DNA from: Pipra filicauda
Lineage: Eukaryota > Chordata > Aves > Passeriformes > Pipridae
Direction of reading: 5' to 3'
Assembly: GCF_003945595.2 (NCBI RefSeq)
Contig: NW_024104359.1
Span: 287,501 to 351,500 of the forward strand
DNA length: 64,000 bases
The translations under genes and the position numbers were made by a program. Within the stretch, counting starts at the first letter, position 1. Each line of letters begins with the position of its first letter. This document shows, in pieces, positions 14,199-27,530 of the stretch. The notes beneath the pieces are model-generated. The model worked only from the letters and a program-made list of their open reading frames with translations. It did no database searches and was not told the origin of the DNA.

Positions 14199-14350
14199 TG
14201 ATTCTGAAGGCAAAGAGGCTTTTTAATCACCTGACCAGTTACAAGTAGAAGTGTTGTAGCATCTGAGCTGCAGAATGGAATTGTGTGATGCATTCCCGAA
14301 AAAAACCCCAACAACCAACTGTGGAAGACTTGTCTAAGATGAGTGATTCT

Positions 14351-14440
14351 GTGTTTTACAGATATTTTTTTTTAACTAGGGAAACTGAGACAATCAGCAA
14401 TGAAGTGTTAAGGTCATGAAGAAACTTGGTGGTAGATAAG
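14351..14440 (+). mobile_element. MIR-like SINE fragment with a T-run insertion
   Basis: A 'gttttacagat' block, a T-rich run, then 'agggaaactgaga' and 'gaagtgttaaggtcatgaag' follow the MIR core order (lower strand of tRNA-related part, then CORE). It is short and degraded, so the call rests on motif order more than on identity. Confidence 0.5.
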
Positions 14441-14999
14441 AACAAAAAAACCCCAATTCTCAGTCATGTGGTGTAACTCCAAGGCTACTTGTTCATATCT
14501 CACTTTCTTTATATGCTCCTTATATGAAGTATCCAAGAATAAAAAAGATAGCAGTTCCCTTCCTGAAAGTTAGGATTTGAAATGTGAACTTTTTGAAAGT
14601 TTTCATTAAAATCCCTGGGGAATGCCAGATATCCCATTTCCTGGGACTCTCAAAGGTCATTTATTGAACAGTTTCTTCTGAGCATATATGACAAATTATT
14701 CCCTTGGCACAATAAACAGGACTCCAGCCCTTTAATTATAATATAGCACTCAATATCTTTAGACATTTCAACATTTCCTATGTATCCTACACATTTCATT
14801 ACAAGGAAAGGTTGAACAGAATTAAAAGGGTGACGTTACCTGAAGATTGATAGTTTACCTGTCCAAAAGGGAAAAAGTCGTATATGAGAGCACAAAGGAA
14901 AGAAGGATCCAAACCAAGTTTTGATTGCAGAGGAGACCTGGATAAGAGAGTTTTTATTATCCACAGCTTTTAGCCTTATTTACCATCAGGCTATCTTGC

Positions 15000-15830
15000 C
15001 ACAAGCATGCTTTTTAGTTCTGACAGCTCTGAATTATGACCATTGTGGGATCCTATCTCATTAACTGAAATGGGAGAATAAAACATCAAACAATCATAAA
15101 AATAATTTGGCACTGTGAAACCACTTAGGAGCAGCTGTCAAACAGGTTGGAAGATAAAGTTCTAAATAAAAAGAATAGAGAGCGCTGCAATGTCCTGCCA
15201 TATGCTTCCTCTGCATTATAGACTCCTTAATAATATGAAGTGCCTGTGTTTATGCAGAATAGGCCAGACACTCCATATATGATATTGATTATGCCTTAAC
15301 CCCAATTTAGTAAAGACGTACTCCTCCTTTTCCTAATCAGATATTGCAGAAGCAGTTTTCTGAAAACGTCCCTAATGCCAAGACATATTTTATCTCCGAA
15401 GGCTGTGGCAGGAGATAGGGCTTTGTCTTGCCTGTTGTCATGGCTTGGAGCCCAGTTTTAGGACAGCAAGGCCCCTGTGGGGCTCTTCTTTAGCAGTTTT
15501 CATCCAGCAATTCAAAAACATACATCTTTATCAAGCTGTTGTTGTCAGACAACATTAGATAATTAATAGGCCATTTGTCAGCCTGCACAAAACATGTTAA
15601 AATCCCAAACGCAATCAGGGTAAATATAGTTGCCCGCTCTCTGAAGGCTTTTTGTTCTGACATGCAGGCATTGCAGGCAGATATTTACTATTAAACAAGA
15701 CTCATTATTAATCACATCTAGCGTTAATTAATTAACCGCCTCTGTGCATTGAGGGGGCTCTGTGACTTTCAGTTGTTTTAAGGAGCTAATTGGTAACTTA
15801 GCAGTTTGCAAGGAAGTTGTTTCTTGTTCA
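15000..15830. promoter_or_regulatory. candidate conserved non-coding block
   Basis: Unique sequence, free of recognisable repeats, with dense TAAT and CTGTCA-type homeodomain/TALE words. It includes the 14-base palindrome gttaattaattaac at 15723-15736 and 'cagctgtcaaacagg' at about 15132. The texture resembles intronic developmental enhancers, but conservation was not measured. Confidence 0.3.
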
Positions 15831-18800
15831 GTCCACGTCAACTTTCTCAACTTAATAGAATAAGCGTGTTCATTAAAAAAAAAACCAAAAATAAAAAGGG
15901 ATATATTTTAGCAGCATAAATTAATGCTGTAACAAGCCTACATCTAAGCTTTTTAGGGAATATGTAATGATTTGGTTCAGACCCAGCTTTACTGTCAGTG
16001 TTGCTGTTAGGGCAAGTGTGCAGGTACAAGGTTCTCTGAGGGCTGGAGAACAATTAGATGGGATACAGATGACATTGTATCGTGCCTCAACGACCCAAGT
16101 AGAGCTGCTGGCAGATGCTGTCCGTCTGGAGACACCACAGCAAACTTCTTGAGCTACCAGCACTCAGACAGAGCTGCTGAGGAGCAGTAATTACAGAGAT
16201 GTCTTTGAAAACTTTGATACCTCTCTGGTTTGGTCCTAATTCTCCTTAGCCCTACACCCTGGCTCATTGTTGCGCAGTGGAGAATGAGTGTCACTCCTGC
16301 TGGTGAAGTGCCCCCAAGTCTGGTTTGCATCCTGTTAGCAGGATACGTTTGCCTGAGGAAAGGAGTTGTTGAGCAGAGCCTTTCCACTTAAAGATGCCCT
16401 TATTCTAAACAGTGTTTATTCCTCATGAAAGGAGAAGAGAGGCAGGATTGTCAACACAGGTTAGATCAGTGATCCACGTGGCAGCCAACAAGGTGACACA
16501 ACACCCGAGCGGCCACTTTGACTGCAGAATTCCCGATGATCCAGACTTCAGGTCCGTGGGCTTACAGGCTGTATGGTTTGGCCCAAGAACCCCACTAAGT
16601 GGCACGTGCCACTTGATAGCACTGAAAACAAATGTCATTTTCTTTGTGTTTGTTCAACGTGCCCATTTTACTGTACGTCCTGACTGTGCCCTGGATGCTG
16701 TGGTGACTGGTTGTGCCGAGTGGTGACATATGGTGATTAAGCCTCTGTGTAAGAATTACCTTGCATAACTCTGAACCATTGTGTAGAAAGGGAAAGGGGC
16801 AGTGGAGAAAACCGCTGAATTACCTATTCCTAGAAACTCTGCTCCTGCAAAACTTCCATGGAAATCAGCAGGAGGCCAGCATTTAGAGCGCTCAGGGTAT
16901 TAATCCCAAATATAGCTTGTGAAAACTGCCTTTCCCTCACATTCCCATTATATAACTTGGGGGCATAAGTGTCTGGGCTACAAAAACCATAAATCTTTTA
17001 AAATAGTTGCTGATTTCATCACCCACTAAATAAAGATGACATTTTTGTGAAATATTTTGTATTCGGACTGTCTGTCCAGCCATGCTTTGCACTCTCTCCT
17101 CTTTGCTGTGTCAATATTTGCATTACCAACCCTATTTTGGAGGGTTTCTAACTTGATCTTACATTTATTTTGGCGAAGAATGTGGAACACAAGTTCTTAC
17201 TCTGAGAGAGAATTTGTTTTAAGAGAGGATGATGATGATGGGTTTTGACTTGGAGAGGGGGCTGGAGTCCTTGAAGAAAAATGGGCTGGGAGGGGTCGGA
17301 ACAGCCTGTCTGGGAGTGTTGTCTTGCAGTCTGGTGGCACTGTGATGGGAAAGAGAGGTCTAGGTCTGAAGGTGATCCATTTGCTTCTCCATGTCCATGG
17401 AGCATCACCTCCCTGTCAAGTCCGAAGGTTGGATCAGGTGGAATGGCTCACTCAAGGGAACTGAGCCACCTCCTGCCTCCAGTGGGATCTGCAGGTCTTC
17501 CCTTGCAGGAAGAACAGGCCAGTCTCTGAGTATTGGTTACTGCTTTTATGGGTCAGCCAGCAAGTAAGTCCTGATACAAGCGTCTCATTGCCCAAATCTC
17601 AACATCTGAGGTTGAGAATTGCATCTTGGCTCAGTTTTGAGCTTCCAGTCAAAAAAATTCCAAAATAATTAGAGAAATGAATTTTTTGGGGTCCTGGATG
17701 CAAATATAGTTTTTGAACACTTTTGAGACTGTGCCTATAATTTTTTATTTTAGTCATTTCTTTGCAGATACATCCAAAAATATTTCATGTACCTGTGCCA
17801 ACAAATATATTCCTACACATGTATATGTTCATAATCTCATAGGTGGATATATTTCATTTAATTGCATTTATAATGTGTATCAAGTATTTCCTTGCACAGA
17901 TATACCTAAATATCTGTGATACACAGGAACCACAGGGCTTGGATTGTTTTATTCCTGCTGAAATGCTGACATCAAATTTTATGAAAGGGGGAGCTTTGTC
18001 CAGAGGGAAAAATGGTCTTTAGCTAACAGAGCCTGGTGCTGGCATTAAACTTAAATCAGTGTTAGCATTACTGAGGAACCTCACTGGCTTAAACTGTAAG
18101 TGTCGTATGATGCTGCAGTGTATTCACTCATTATAAGCCCAACAGTATGCTTTAATAAAACATATGTCACAGGCTCTTATCCTGAGAGCATGAAGCTGGT
18201 GCTGTTGGGAAAGTCTGGGTTTTGTTTGTAACTGTGGCTCCAAGTACAGGATCTTCTGGGTGCATTATCCAGGCTTGAATTTTAAGGACATGCTCGGGTT
18301 GACCACGTCCCTATCAGGGGGGTTGGTCATGTTGGGATGTTCTGTGGTTTGGAACATGAGAAACCAAAGTACCCTCTCCCAGCAGCCTGTTCATCACGTC
18401 ATGCATTGCCTGCTGCTGTAGGCTTGCCCTGGAGTTCCTGGGATACCTCATTTATCTTACCTGTGGTCCCTGGGGCTCCAGCACTGCCCAAGACCCACAG
18501 CGTGCCTGGCCAGCAATGGAAACTCTGTCTGCATCCTTGTCTTAGTGGTATGTGTTCAAAAATCTAACAAATTATGTATTTCCAATACAGGCTTCAAAAG
18601 ACGCAGGATTAAGTGGTTAAGTAGGCTTAGGCTAGTGTTTCAAGCAAGGTGCTTGCTTGAGGGATAATATTTATATTGGCTCTGTGCTGGCAAATATACA
18701 ATCAAGAGACAAACCAGAAACTCTTGCTTTCAGGCTGAAACAGTCTTTTAGGAAGGGAGGGATATTCCATTCCCCAGACAGAGGAAGAAGCTTCCCTCAT

Positions 18801-19299
18801 ACAAACTCTGAGCTGTGAAATACTATTTTGGGCAGAGGAGCCCCCTTAAAATCATGGAAATATTTTTCAATAATAACATTCAACTTTCCCTCTTCTGTAA
18901 CACCAGATGAGCAAACTTCAGCAGAAGGAGATGAAAGGAACAGCAATATCTATGGAGAACTGATGGAGTCTGGCACCACTTTGCATTTTCCCCCCTTGTT
19001 CTGGACTGAAGGCTTGATCCATTCTCAGTCTGGGTTACACCCACACCATAAAAAGCAGAAAAAAGCCCCTTAGCCCAGGAGCCAATTTCATTGAATCATG
19101 TAATGATTGCCAAGTGGTATCTAAGACTGACCAACAAGGTTATATCCTAGATTTCCTCATGGACTTCTAAACAAGCTTGCCTGGGGTTGGATAACAAGAA
19201 ATTTAAGGCTACCTCCATTCTAAAAATGCAAAGCCATTTCAAAGCAAGAAATAATTCTAAAGAAAATTTGTATATGCTTGATTGATTATCTTATTTTAA

Positions 19300-19800
19300 T
19301 CCATATTAAAGCTTTAAGTCTTTAGGTGTGGCTCTTTAGTTCTAACATCTCATAAATTATGGCTATAATGAAGCAGTCATTTATCCAGGGCTGATGATAA
19401 ATGGCTTGCCCTAGGAGGAACTAAAGAATAGGCAAGTAGATCATTTTCATATTTGGTGAAAACAATATTAAGTACCCAGACCTCAGTGATTGCCCTAATA
19501 AATGAATAATCTGAGGTGAGGGGCTTGGCAGTCAGCGTAAAAAATAACCTGAGCTTTGGCTGTCATTTGTCAGGCTTTGCTATGACAGCATGCATTATGG
19601 GTAAATGAGCAATCAGCAGGAACTATGTTATGGCTGGGATGTTTTTGAGAAATTTATCATATGCATTGCTTGGTACCTTTAAGACCTTAAGGCTTAATGG
19701 CCACAGTGCATGACTGCAAGCGAACACAGCTCTTATTTACCATCCCATGCTTCATTTGCACTGGATCCCCTTTTTTCCACGTATTAGGGGAATGAGCCTC
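19300..19800. promoter_or_regulatory. candidate conserved non-coding block
   Basis: Repeat-free, with many homeobox-like words (aattatgg, gcattatggg, aataaatgaataatc) and a small inverted repeat, 'tgctatgacagca', at about 19579. Judged by texture only. Confidence 0.25.
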
Positions 19801-22800
19801 TGTTAGTTTTGCTTCCCAGACTTTCACTCATACGGGTTATTCCAGCCTGCTCCATGTTATTTCTAAGGCACCATGATGTTTAAGGGATTTTGAGGATACT
19901 CTGCTCAGTATAGTAGAGATGTCAATTTATATTTAATGAGCTAAGTCAGTAACACATGGATCGGATGTGTAGGAACAAAACCCAGGGGAAAGGCAAGGAA
20001 ACACAATAAAGCACTCCTCCAAACACCTGAAGTGCAGTGGGAAATTAGGTGCTGTTACCTCTTAATTAGCCATGAAACATTCAGGTACAGAGTGGGGACC
20101 ACAGCGAAGGGTGTTAGCAGGTGTCTTGGCACAATATAAACCTATTTTTCCAGACTGCTCCCCATGGGAGTGCAGCACCAGTGGTGTGCTACATGGTCCA
20201 GTACACGAAGGCTCACGGACTTGTGGAAAATTCAACCTCTCCTCAAACAGTGCCCCAATTATTCCTTTCTGCTGCTGAGATTTAGCACTTTATCTTCTTC
20301 AGGTCTCTTCAGCTAGAACTTAATGGAAGGAGAGACGCAAAAGCAGTGAAACTCTTATTTTATATCTCTTGCCTGATTATTTAATGGACATATAAGAAGT
20401 CATTAAGTGATGGAGAAGATCTGGGGGGACCCAGGTGTGCTGAGGCACTGGGAGGAGCAAAGCAGTGGGGCTGAGGCTGCACAGGTGGAAGGGGAGTCCC
20501 ACGCAGTGGCCACTTCTGGAAATGTTGACATAAGTGATATCCTCAAGTGGGCACAGATGTTGAAATCCAGGGCCTGGATTTCTGTGAGACTTCTCAGTTG
20601 TGACTGAAATGGATAGGAATTTCTTTCTCCCTAAACAAACACAGATTAGCAGGGAAAGCATTTGGGTGAAGGAACGAGAAATGAAATGTGCTCTTTTGAG
20701 AGGCTGAGGCTTGAGAAACAAAGCTTGTCCTGGCATCACACCTGCCTCTTCATGGGATGCATGTTACATCAGATTGCTTTTCTCTTAGTTTTCTTAAGCT
20801 CTTTTGAAGGAAGAAGTGATGCAGGGACATAGTTTTTTGTTGTTGTTGTTTTTTAATATCTGGAAAGGAAAACTGAACAAGCCACGCCATGTTTTCCACT
20901 GGCCTAGAAAATACTGTCAGGAGGAAGCTTTTATGGGAGTTCTTAACTACAACTTTTTCTGCTTCTAAGGCCTCATCCTGCGAGGTGTTGAGGGTACAAG
21001 ACTGTCTTTGCCTACCTCTCAGTTGGGCATTCTCTTTTAGAAATGTAAGCTTGGATGAATGTGCTTCAGGGGTTTGCTGGATCAGGGCAGAACTTTGCAG
21101 CATACTCCAGAACAAAGTCTGCAATCTCCTCTCAGCCCCACTCAAAGTTTGCCCTTCTGCTGCTGTGCCATCTTCCCAGCAACTAAAACTTTTTTTTAGT
21201 TGCTTTTGTAACATTTTTTTTTTTACTGTCATAGAAGAAAGGAATGTTAGAAAATGCTCTGATGTAGCTTTTCTGAAAATTTAATGCTGGTCTGCCACAG
21301 CTTTCAATATCTTTTTACCTGCTGCCACTTATACCTTTCACTTCTCATTAAGGAAACGAACCCAGAAGATTAAAGCACTCCCAATTTAGCTTTCTAAATG
21401 GGAAGTGAAAGTTGAAAGCAGACCAGCTGAGAATAAGCACCACTGAGAACTGCAGCTGGGCTGATGCTATTAGAAAAAAAGAGACCAATTCTTGTTTCTG
21501 ATCTGTCATTTAAGGAAGCTTGTTTATGTCTGACACCAGATGAATATGTAGTGCCCTTTCTCATTGAGATGAAAGTTTTACTTTAGACCCATCAGATATC
21601 ACATCACTAAATACTAAGGGTTTTATAAAAGTAAGGCAACAATCCTGTCTATAAACAAGTTCATATTTGTGGAGTCCAGTAAAATCCCAGAGGGACGGGA
21701 ATGGATCCTGAGATTGGAGCCAAGTGACTGTAAATCCTCTTCAGTGAATTTTGGGAGACTGAATCTGACTAATTTGTGGGTGCAGAGTGTGGAGGGACAG
21801 GAGGGCAGAGGGAGGCAGAAGGTTCCTGATGTTCCTTTAATTCAAGCTTGTTTTTAATATCTGGCTGTTGTGTGCATTCCAGAGGTTTCCCTACACCTTT
21901 GTATTTATTCAAAGCTGATGAAGCAAATAGGAACCCCCCAGCAGCTGTGGGTCCAGATCCTTAGGGAGCATTACTTGGAAGCAACATTAGAACACCCTTA
22001 GCAGGAAGAAAATCACTGTATGATGTCCATGAGCACATCAGAGGGTATCAGGAGCTCAGCTGCTCCAAGGCTTCTCTTTGTAGTGCAAACAGATGAAGAA
22101 AGAAATTAAAGTGGTATAAGTTATCTACAGACTAATATTTGAAGAAAATACAATACAAGGTAACATTTCTAGTGAGACTCTCAGCTACATCTATATGTAC
22201 AGTTTTTGTATAGGTATCTTACTACCCATAAAATAGAGAAAACTATTATAGACACAACTCACTCAGCCATTGCCAATAAGAATACCTTGAAACTGAGAAT
22301 GCTTAAAGTGATTATTGGAAAAATTGGAAATACCTCTTGTATTGATATATTTTGGGGTTATGATTTAAGCTTTGAGTCTGGATGTCTGATTCATCTCACT
22401 GTCTCTGAGTTGGTGTCAGGAAATTAAAGGGCTCGCTTTTTCTTGAATTTATTTAGTGGTACAGTTTCAAATTGAAAATGCAGAAGCAGGGTTTGCTGCC
22501 TGGCATTCTCCACATGGGATGGTAAGTCCTTAACCTGAACTATGTTGTGAGTTTATCTCTGTTTATCCTAGAGTATGTTACGAGTATCAGTTGGCCCTAA
22601 AATATATTGCTTTTAAACAGCTCCTGACAAAGAAAAGGAAGGTCTGAATATACCAAGTATCTTTTATTGCTTAATTGTTTATAGTGATTGTAAATAACAA
22701 TAATTAGAAAGTAGACTGACTGCAGAACCCCTTCTAGTAAAATCTAGGAGCATTGATATGGGAGAATTTCTCAGTTTGAAGTGACTCTATCTTTGACAGT

Positions 22801-22849
22801 TCTCCTAAGGTAGGTTATTTTGGAGAAAACATATGTTTCCATTTTCTCT

Positions 22850-23150
22850 CCCTCGGCTTCCCTTTTAGTCCCCAGGCTCCACTAGGGTCACAGCAACATT
22901 AAGGCTTTTGTCACTGTGATTAATAGCTCTTTAGATCATCTTTAATTCACTCACTAATGACTGAGGGTCTTTCTGCTCTCCAAGTAATCGCGTGATGTAT
23001 GAGCCGATAGTACACCTTGTGGCAGAGGTGAAAATCATTCAGGCAATGCAAATATTGTCACGGGGACAAATGTTTTCCCTGTTAATAAAAATTAATGAAT
23101 TCTACCCAGGAGCTAGTTAAAGAAGCTCTGGTGAGAGAGATCCAAACACA
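22850..23150. promoter_or_regulatory. candidate conserved non-coding block
   Basis: Retained CpGs ('gtaatcgcgtgatgtatgag', 'gtcacgggg') lie in otherwise AT-rich sequence, next to 'aattaatgaattc'. Retained CpGs in an intron can mean selection. Untested. Confidence 0.25.
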
Positions 23151-25220
23151 AACAAGTTCGTGCTGCTTGGAACCATTAATTCAGCCTTTCTAGATATGTG
23201 AGGATAATTATTATTAGTATTTCTGCATCTACATAATAGATGAGAGAGTGGCAGGTTGATTTAATTACACAAATGCATTGCATTGCAGGTAGATCTGTCT
23301 TTCAGCTATGCCCACGTGCTGGTCTTCATGTGAGAGGGGTTATTTTGCTTTGCCTTGGTTATACCACAGGTTTTAACACTTTGGAGTCAATTTACTTATT
23401 TAAAGTAAACTCCACTTCCAGGCTGAATAATTACTTCCAACTAAGAACCACCTTGGTCAGGATGTCATAAATGTAAAAGGATGCAAGAATGTTTACAATT
23501 TTTTGCAAGTCCCTGTTACACATTATAAAAGGCTGATGAAACAGGCTGTAAATTAATCATGTGGAAGAGGAGGAAAAGCTTTAAGCATCTTATTCTATTC
23601 GTTGCATGTGTCTGAGCAACAATAAAAAAATGCTCTGTCCCTCAGCCAGGCCACCTTATGAGGTGAGTGTCCCTTCCCTCACTCAGGGCTCAGACTTCAG
23701 CTGAGTTGTTGGAAAGGTGTATTTCTTATTTACTGATGGAACACATGCCATGGTTAATGCTGTTGTCTTTTTTTTTGTTGTTGTTGTTTCATTTTGATAG
23801 TCCCCAATTCTTTCTTCTAATGACAAAAAGCTATTGTCTCAGTGGAATAAATATTTCTGAATTACTTCCCAGTCCCAACCTTATCTTTTACATCTTAGAA
23901 CAAGAAAACAGTAAACTTTTAAAAGACATAATTTTACCTCTTCACAGTGCTTATCTACAAAGGAACATATTACTGAGGAGGGGAAAGAGCTCTAGTTGTT
24001 ACTATTATTTCTGGTAGACACCCAAGGAGAGTGGCTAATTTGTTCTTCATTAATGCCAAGGACAAATAAAAAAGCGAGGACTGAATTATGCATTTATTTC
24101 CATTGTGCCTCTAACATGGGCTTCCACTCCCCATCATCCTCCAAAAGAATTCCCAAACCTTTGCTGTGCATTTCATGTGATACCATAGGGTGCAATAATA
24201 TGGTTTTAAAAGAAGATGAATTTAGTGGTGAATCTTAATCGAAGGCAGAAAATTAAATGCAGCCCCCCTGCTGAAAGAAGGATGGACAGTTGGCTGCAAT
24301 CAGAGGGTTTTTTTGATAGAGCTCAACAACAACCTCTTAGTGTTAGTTCAGCAAGGCCTGGGCAAAAACCTTGGAGTCAAATTTATTTGGAATTTGAACA
24401 TTTTTTAAACCTAGGCATGATGAATTGCACCAGTTATCTTCGTTTTTTGATGAGCTGAGTCAGTCTTAGACTTGTGGGCAACTGGGGATGAAATTCCCAG
24501 CCTGTGCAAAATGAAAAGTATATGGAGCTGACCTCTCAATTATTAGCACATGAGTGTATGTAACTAGGTTCCCCTTTTGACAACTAAATGCCACAGGGCC
24601 CAGGCTCAGCCCCTTGGGGTTTAAGGGCATTTTCAAGTGATTCACTGGGGCTTGGATGTGTCCCTTACAAAGGTTTTGCACTTGCATAAAACCCAAAGCA
24701 CTTGGACTTGAAATTAATAGATTTTTATGTGAAAACTTCTTTTTTTATTTATGGTAGAACATATAAATATTCAATGAAAAGGATTTTTAACTTTTCTGTC
24801 AGAAGAAGTGCTTGACCCTTGTCTCAAAATGCTGTGATGAATTATATTGTCTTATATATAATATTAATAAAATATTAAAAGAGCTGCTATACTGTACAAG
24901 ACATGTATCTCCTAAAATGTATAAAACAGCATTCAAAAATGCATTGCCATATTAGAGACAGAATCAGTTTTATCCTAGCAGAATAACTATGTAGAAAATT
25001 AAGGATGATTCTCCGCTATGTTTCTGGAGATGTGACCATGACTTATTTGGTGAAATCAAAATCTGGATTTCCCAGCTTGCATCTAACTTCAGAAAACCAG
25101 GCTCTATTGATTTAAGTTTGTTTAACAAAGAAATTGGAAAGGATTTCTTACTGCTCCCCAGTGATAAATTGCTGCAATCTTTTCTTTTATTATCACCCTG
25201 CTAGTCCTCTACCCCTCAGC

Positions 25221-25315
25221 CCCGAGTTAGGCACCTAAATAAGATCCAGATTTGCCAAAGTGCTCAGGAGTCAAGAGTTTCCACTGGGAGACTTTTTCCT
25301 GAACTTCCAGAAGAA
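25221..25315. repeat. old interspersed repeat relic with 'TTAGGCACCTAAAT' core
   Basis: 'cgagttaggcacctaaataa' is followed by 'gatccagatttgcc' and 'aaagtgctcaggagtc'. This order resembles a palindromic repeat abundant in turtles and present in old form in birds. The 'taggcacct' core is itself near-palindromic. The right half is poorly preserved. Confidence 0.45.
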
Positions 25316-27351
25316 TTAGGTAACGGAGACTGCCCGTTCAGTGTCACAGCAGGAACCAGTCTGTTTGGCAGCCCTGACCTAAAAGGTTTCAATTTTCTGG
25401 GTGTTGTAGCTTCTGCAGTTTCAGGCGTGTCTACAGAATAGTGAGGCTATTTCTGCATCACTCTGTGCTTCTGGTTGTGGTTGGGGTAGGAAGGGACAGC
25501 AGTTCTCGAGGAAGCCTCTCTCAAAATACCTGAACCTCTCCTGTTGTGTCAGGTGGTTGAATATCAACCACTTTCCTTGACACTGAATTTCAAGCAGGTA
25601 GAACAGCCACTGTTGGAACAACGTTACTAAAGTTTTCTTCCTTTAAAACAACATTTATATTGTTCTGGTGGAAAGTTCTAACTCTGTCAAAAGCTGGATA
25701 TTAATATAAACTTTGTCAAAGACTGGACATGAACTCATTATATATGCACAGAATAATTATCAGTAAGGAAAGGGCTTTGCATTGGGTTGGGATTTTGTCA
25801 GGCTGTGGGGTGTTAACTCAGTCACCCAAAAGAGCCTCAGAGCACACCTGGCAGGCTTGAATTTGAGTTTATTGCTGATTTTTTATATCCTTGGGCTTAG
25901 TTTCTCCTATTTACTTTCTTCTCTGTATGGAGAAGAAATGTTCCCATATTGCAGAAGAATTGAGAATGAAGCCAGGCTCAATGCAGAGTGACTCCAATTG
26001 CTTCCTAATCAGCTTGAGGTGAGAAGAGCTGAGGAAGAACACCAGAAGGTGTTTCCCAATCCCTGCCTCTCCCTTTTCCCATCAGTCTTGAGGATCTGAA
26101 GCCCAAAGGTCATCCATGCCTGGGCTTTTGTGGGATAAAACCCATCCTACCACAAATGGAGCTGCTTTTTCCACATCCAGGTCAATAGGTGGCAAATGGG
26201 CACAAGAGAAGGATGGCTGAGAATTTCATGAAACCAATTTATAAAAGAAATTTAAACAATTGCATTAGAAGCTGGGCACTGTATATTGTATAGGATGTGA
26301 AGGATTTATATTGGAGGACTGTCTAATCTTCCGTGTAAGTGGAACTTCTTTGGCCTTATTTTGAACCTGAAGTAATAAAGAAGGAAATGAAAGCAAAGGT
26401 AAACTTAAAGTATTGTTTTACTCTAAATGCTTTCAGTAAAGGGCCTTGTTATCTAATGATTGGTACTGGATGGCTGGTATAAATCGTGTTGTTTGTTCTC
26501 TGCACTCATGGCAAAGGAAAGCACAGGCAAAAGGAAATCAATTGGAACTAGCAGGTAACAAATGACCAGTCTTAGGCAAGCTTAGCAGATGGGGGAAATA
26601 GAGTTGTGGGCATACATTATTTGGAAATGCTGTGGTGACTTTCCCTGTTATTTAGGAAATGCAGCAAATAATGAATATTTTTGATGGAGGGAGCAGCCCA
26701 GGCAATTAAGAATGTGCAGATGTTTCAATATTGAGTCATATTTTCAATGTTTTCTTAGAAGAGTCTCTTGCCCTTAGTACTGAATTATCAAAAGGATAAC
26801 CAGAAAGTGTGATTCCAGCTCTTGTAGAGACAAGCAAGCCCACTTATTGCCAGCTCCCCAAGGAGAGCTCTGATGGAGCCAGGCTGGTAGCGCACAGCTC
26901 AGAGGCAGTTCCAGAGTTAACTGGGAATTTGGGAAATGTTTTGGCAGTTCTGTGCCAGACTAAACCCTGTAGAGTGGCTACAATATTGTCAGATTGGAAT
27001 TTAGATGAGGATAAGTTCCAGTAACCTTCTTTTTGGGGATCTTTCTCTTTACTGATAGATGTTTATAGTTGTTCAAAAAGATTGATTTCCGTGGAGCACA
27101 AAAATCCCATAAAATAGCTCCAGAGAGTGTCAGAATAGACACAATAGTGTGGTGTTTTTGTTTTTTTGAGATACAAACAGGCAAAGGACCAACTGGACAG
27201 CAACTCTTTTCACAAGGACCCAGTGACATGTTGGTAGTGGGGACCAAGGCTGGATCAGCTGGAGCATGGATGATAGTGAGTTTTTGTTCTCCTTACTTGC
27301 CATCTGTACACAAACACTAGATTTACATCCCTGGTGCAAGCAAGGATTTTA

Positions 27352-27530
27352 GAAGACTGGAGCTCGATGTAAGGAAGAAAAGCATCCTATGCAGAAGTGA
27401 GCACTGGGACCCACCAAGGTGGGAATCTCCATCCCTGATGGTTTTAAAGACTGTCCTGACCATGCTGTGAGGAACTCTGCATTTGCCCTGTCTGGAGGGT
27501 GATGGTCAAGGTCCCTTCTGGATGGCTTGG
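27352..27530 (+). mobile_element. diverged CR1 LINE 3' region
   Basis: In order along the + strand: a match to the CR1 segment with a 'gatgtaaggaagaaa' core, a relic of the 'gcactgggac' segment, 'gaatctccatccctgatggt' followed by 'tttaaagac', and finally 'gggtgatggtcaaggtccct'. That order is the CR1 3' untranslated order. Divergence is clearly higher than in the 45.5 kb copy and the terminal octamers are gone, so it is probably an older insertion. Confidence 0.8.

Larger units (their letters stand above)
8479..14350. other. intron block without recognised genes
   Basis: The first part (8.48-8.94 kb) is locally GC-rich and so shows many overlapping open frames on both strands, a composition effect. 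A 16-base palindrome lies at 9014. The rest is unique sequence, and I see nothing else to name. Confidence 0.65.
14441..27351. other. intron block without recognised genes
   Basis: It includes the candidate conserved blocks at 15.0-15.8, 19.3-19.8 and 22.85-23.15 kb and the repeat relic at 25.2 kb. The longest frame, 160 codons at 20750-21232 on the minus strand, overlaps an equally long frame on the other strand and has no recognisable features. The rest is unique AT-rich sequence. Confidence 0.65.

Noticed and set aside
17270..17530. Possible CR1 fragment
   Set aside because: A few words look similar but the CR1 block order is absent.
20750..21284. Overlapping 160-codon (-) and 131-codon (+) open frames
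   Set aside because: Both strands open over the same bases points to local composition, not to a gene. Neither product is recognisable.
23195..23300. Possible third MIR copy ('aatagatgagagagtggcag')
   Set aside because: Only a short stretch resembles the MIR core and the order of later blocks fails.
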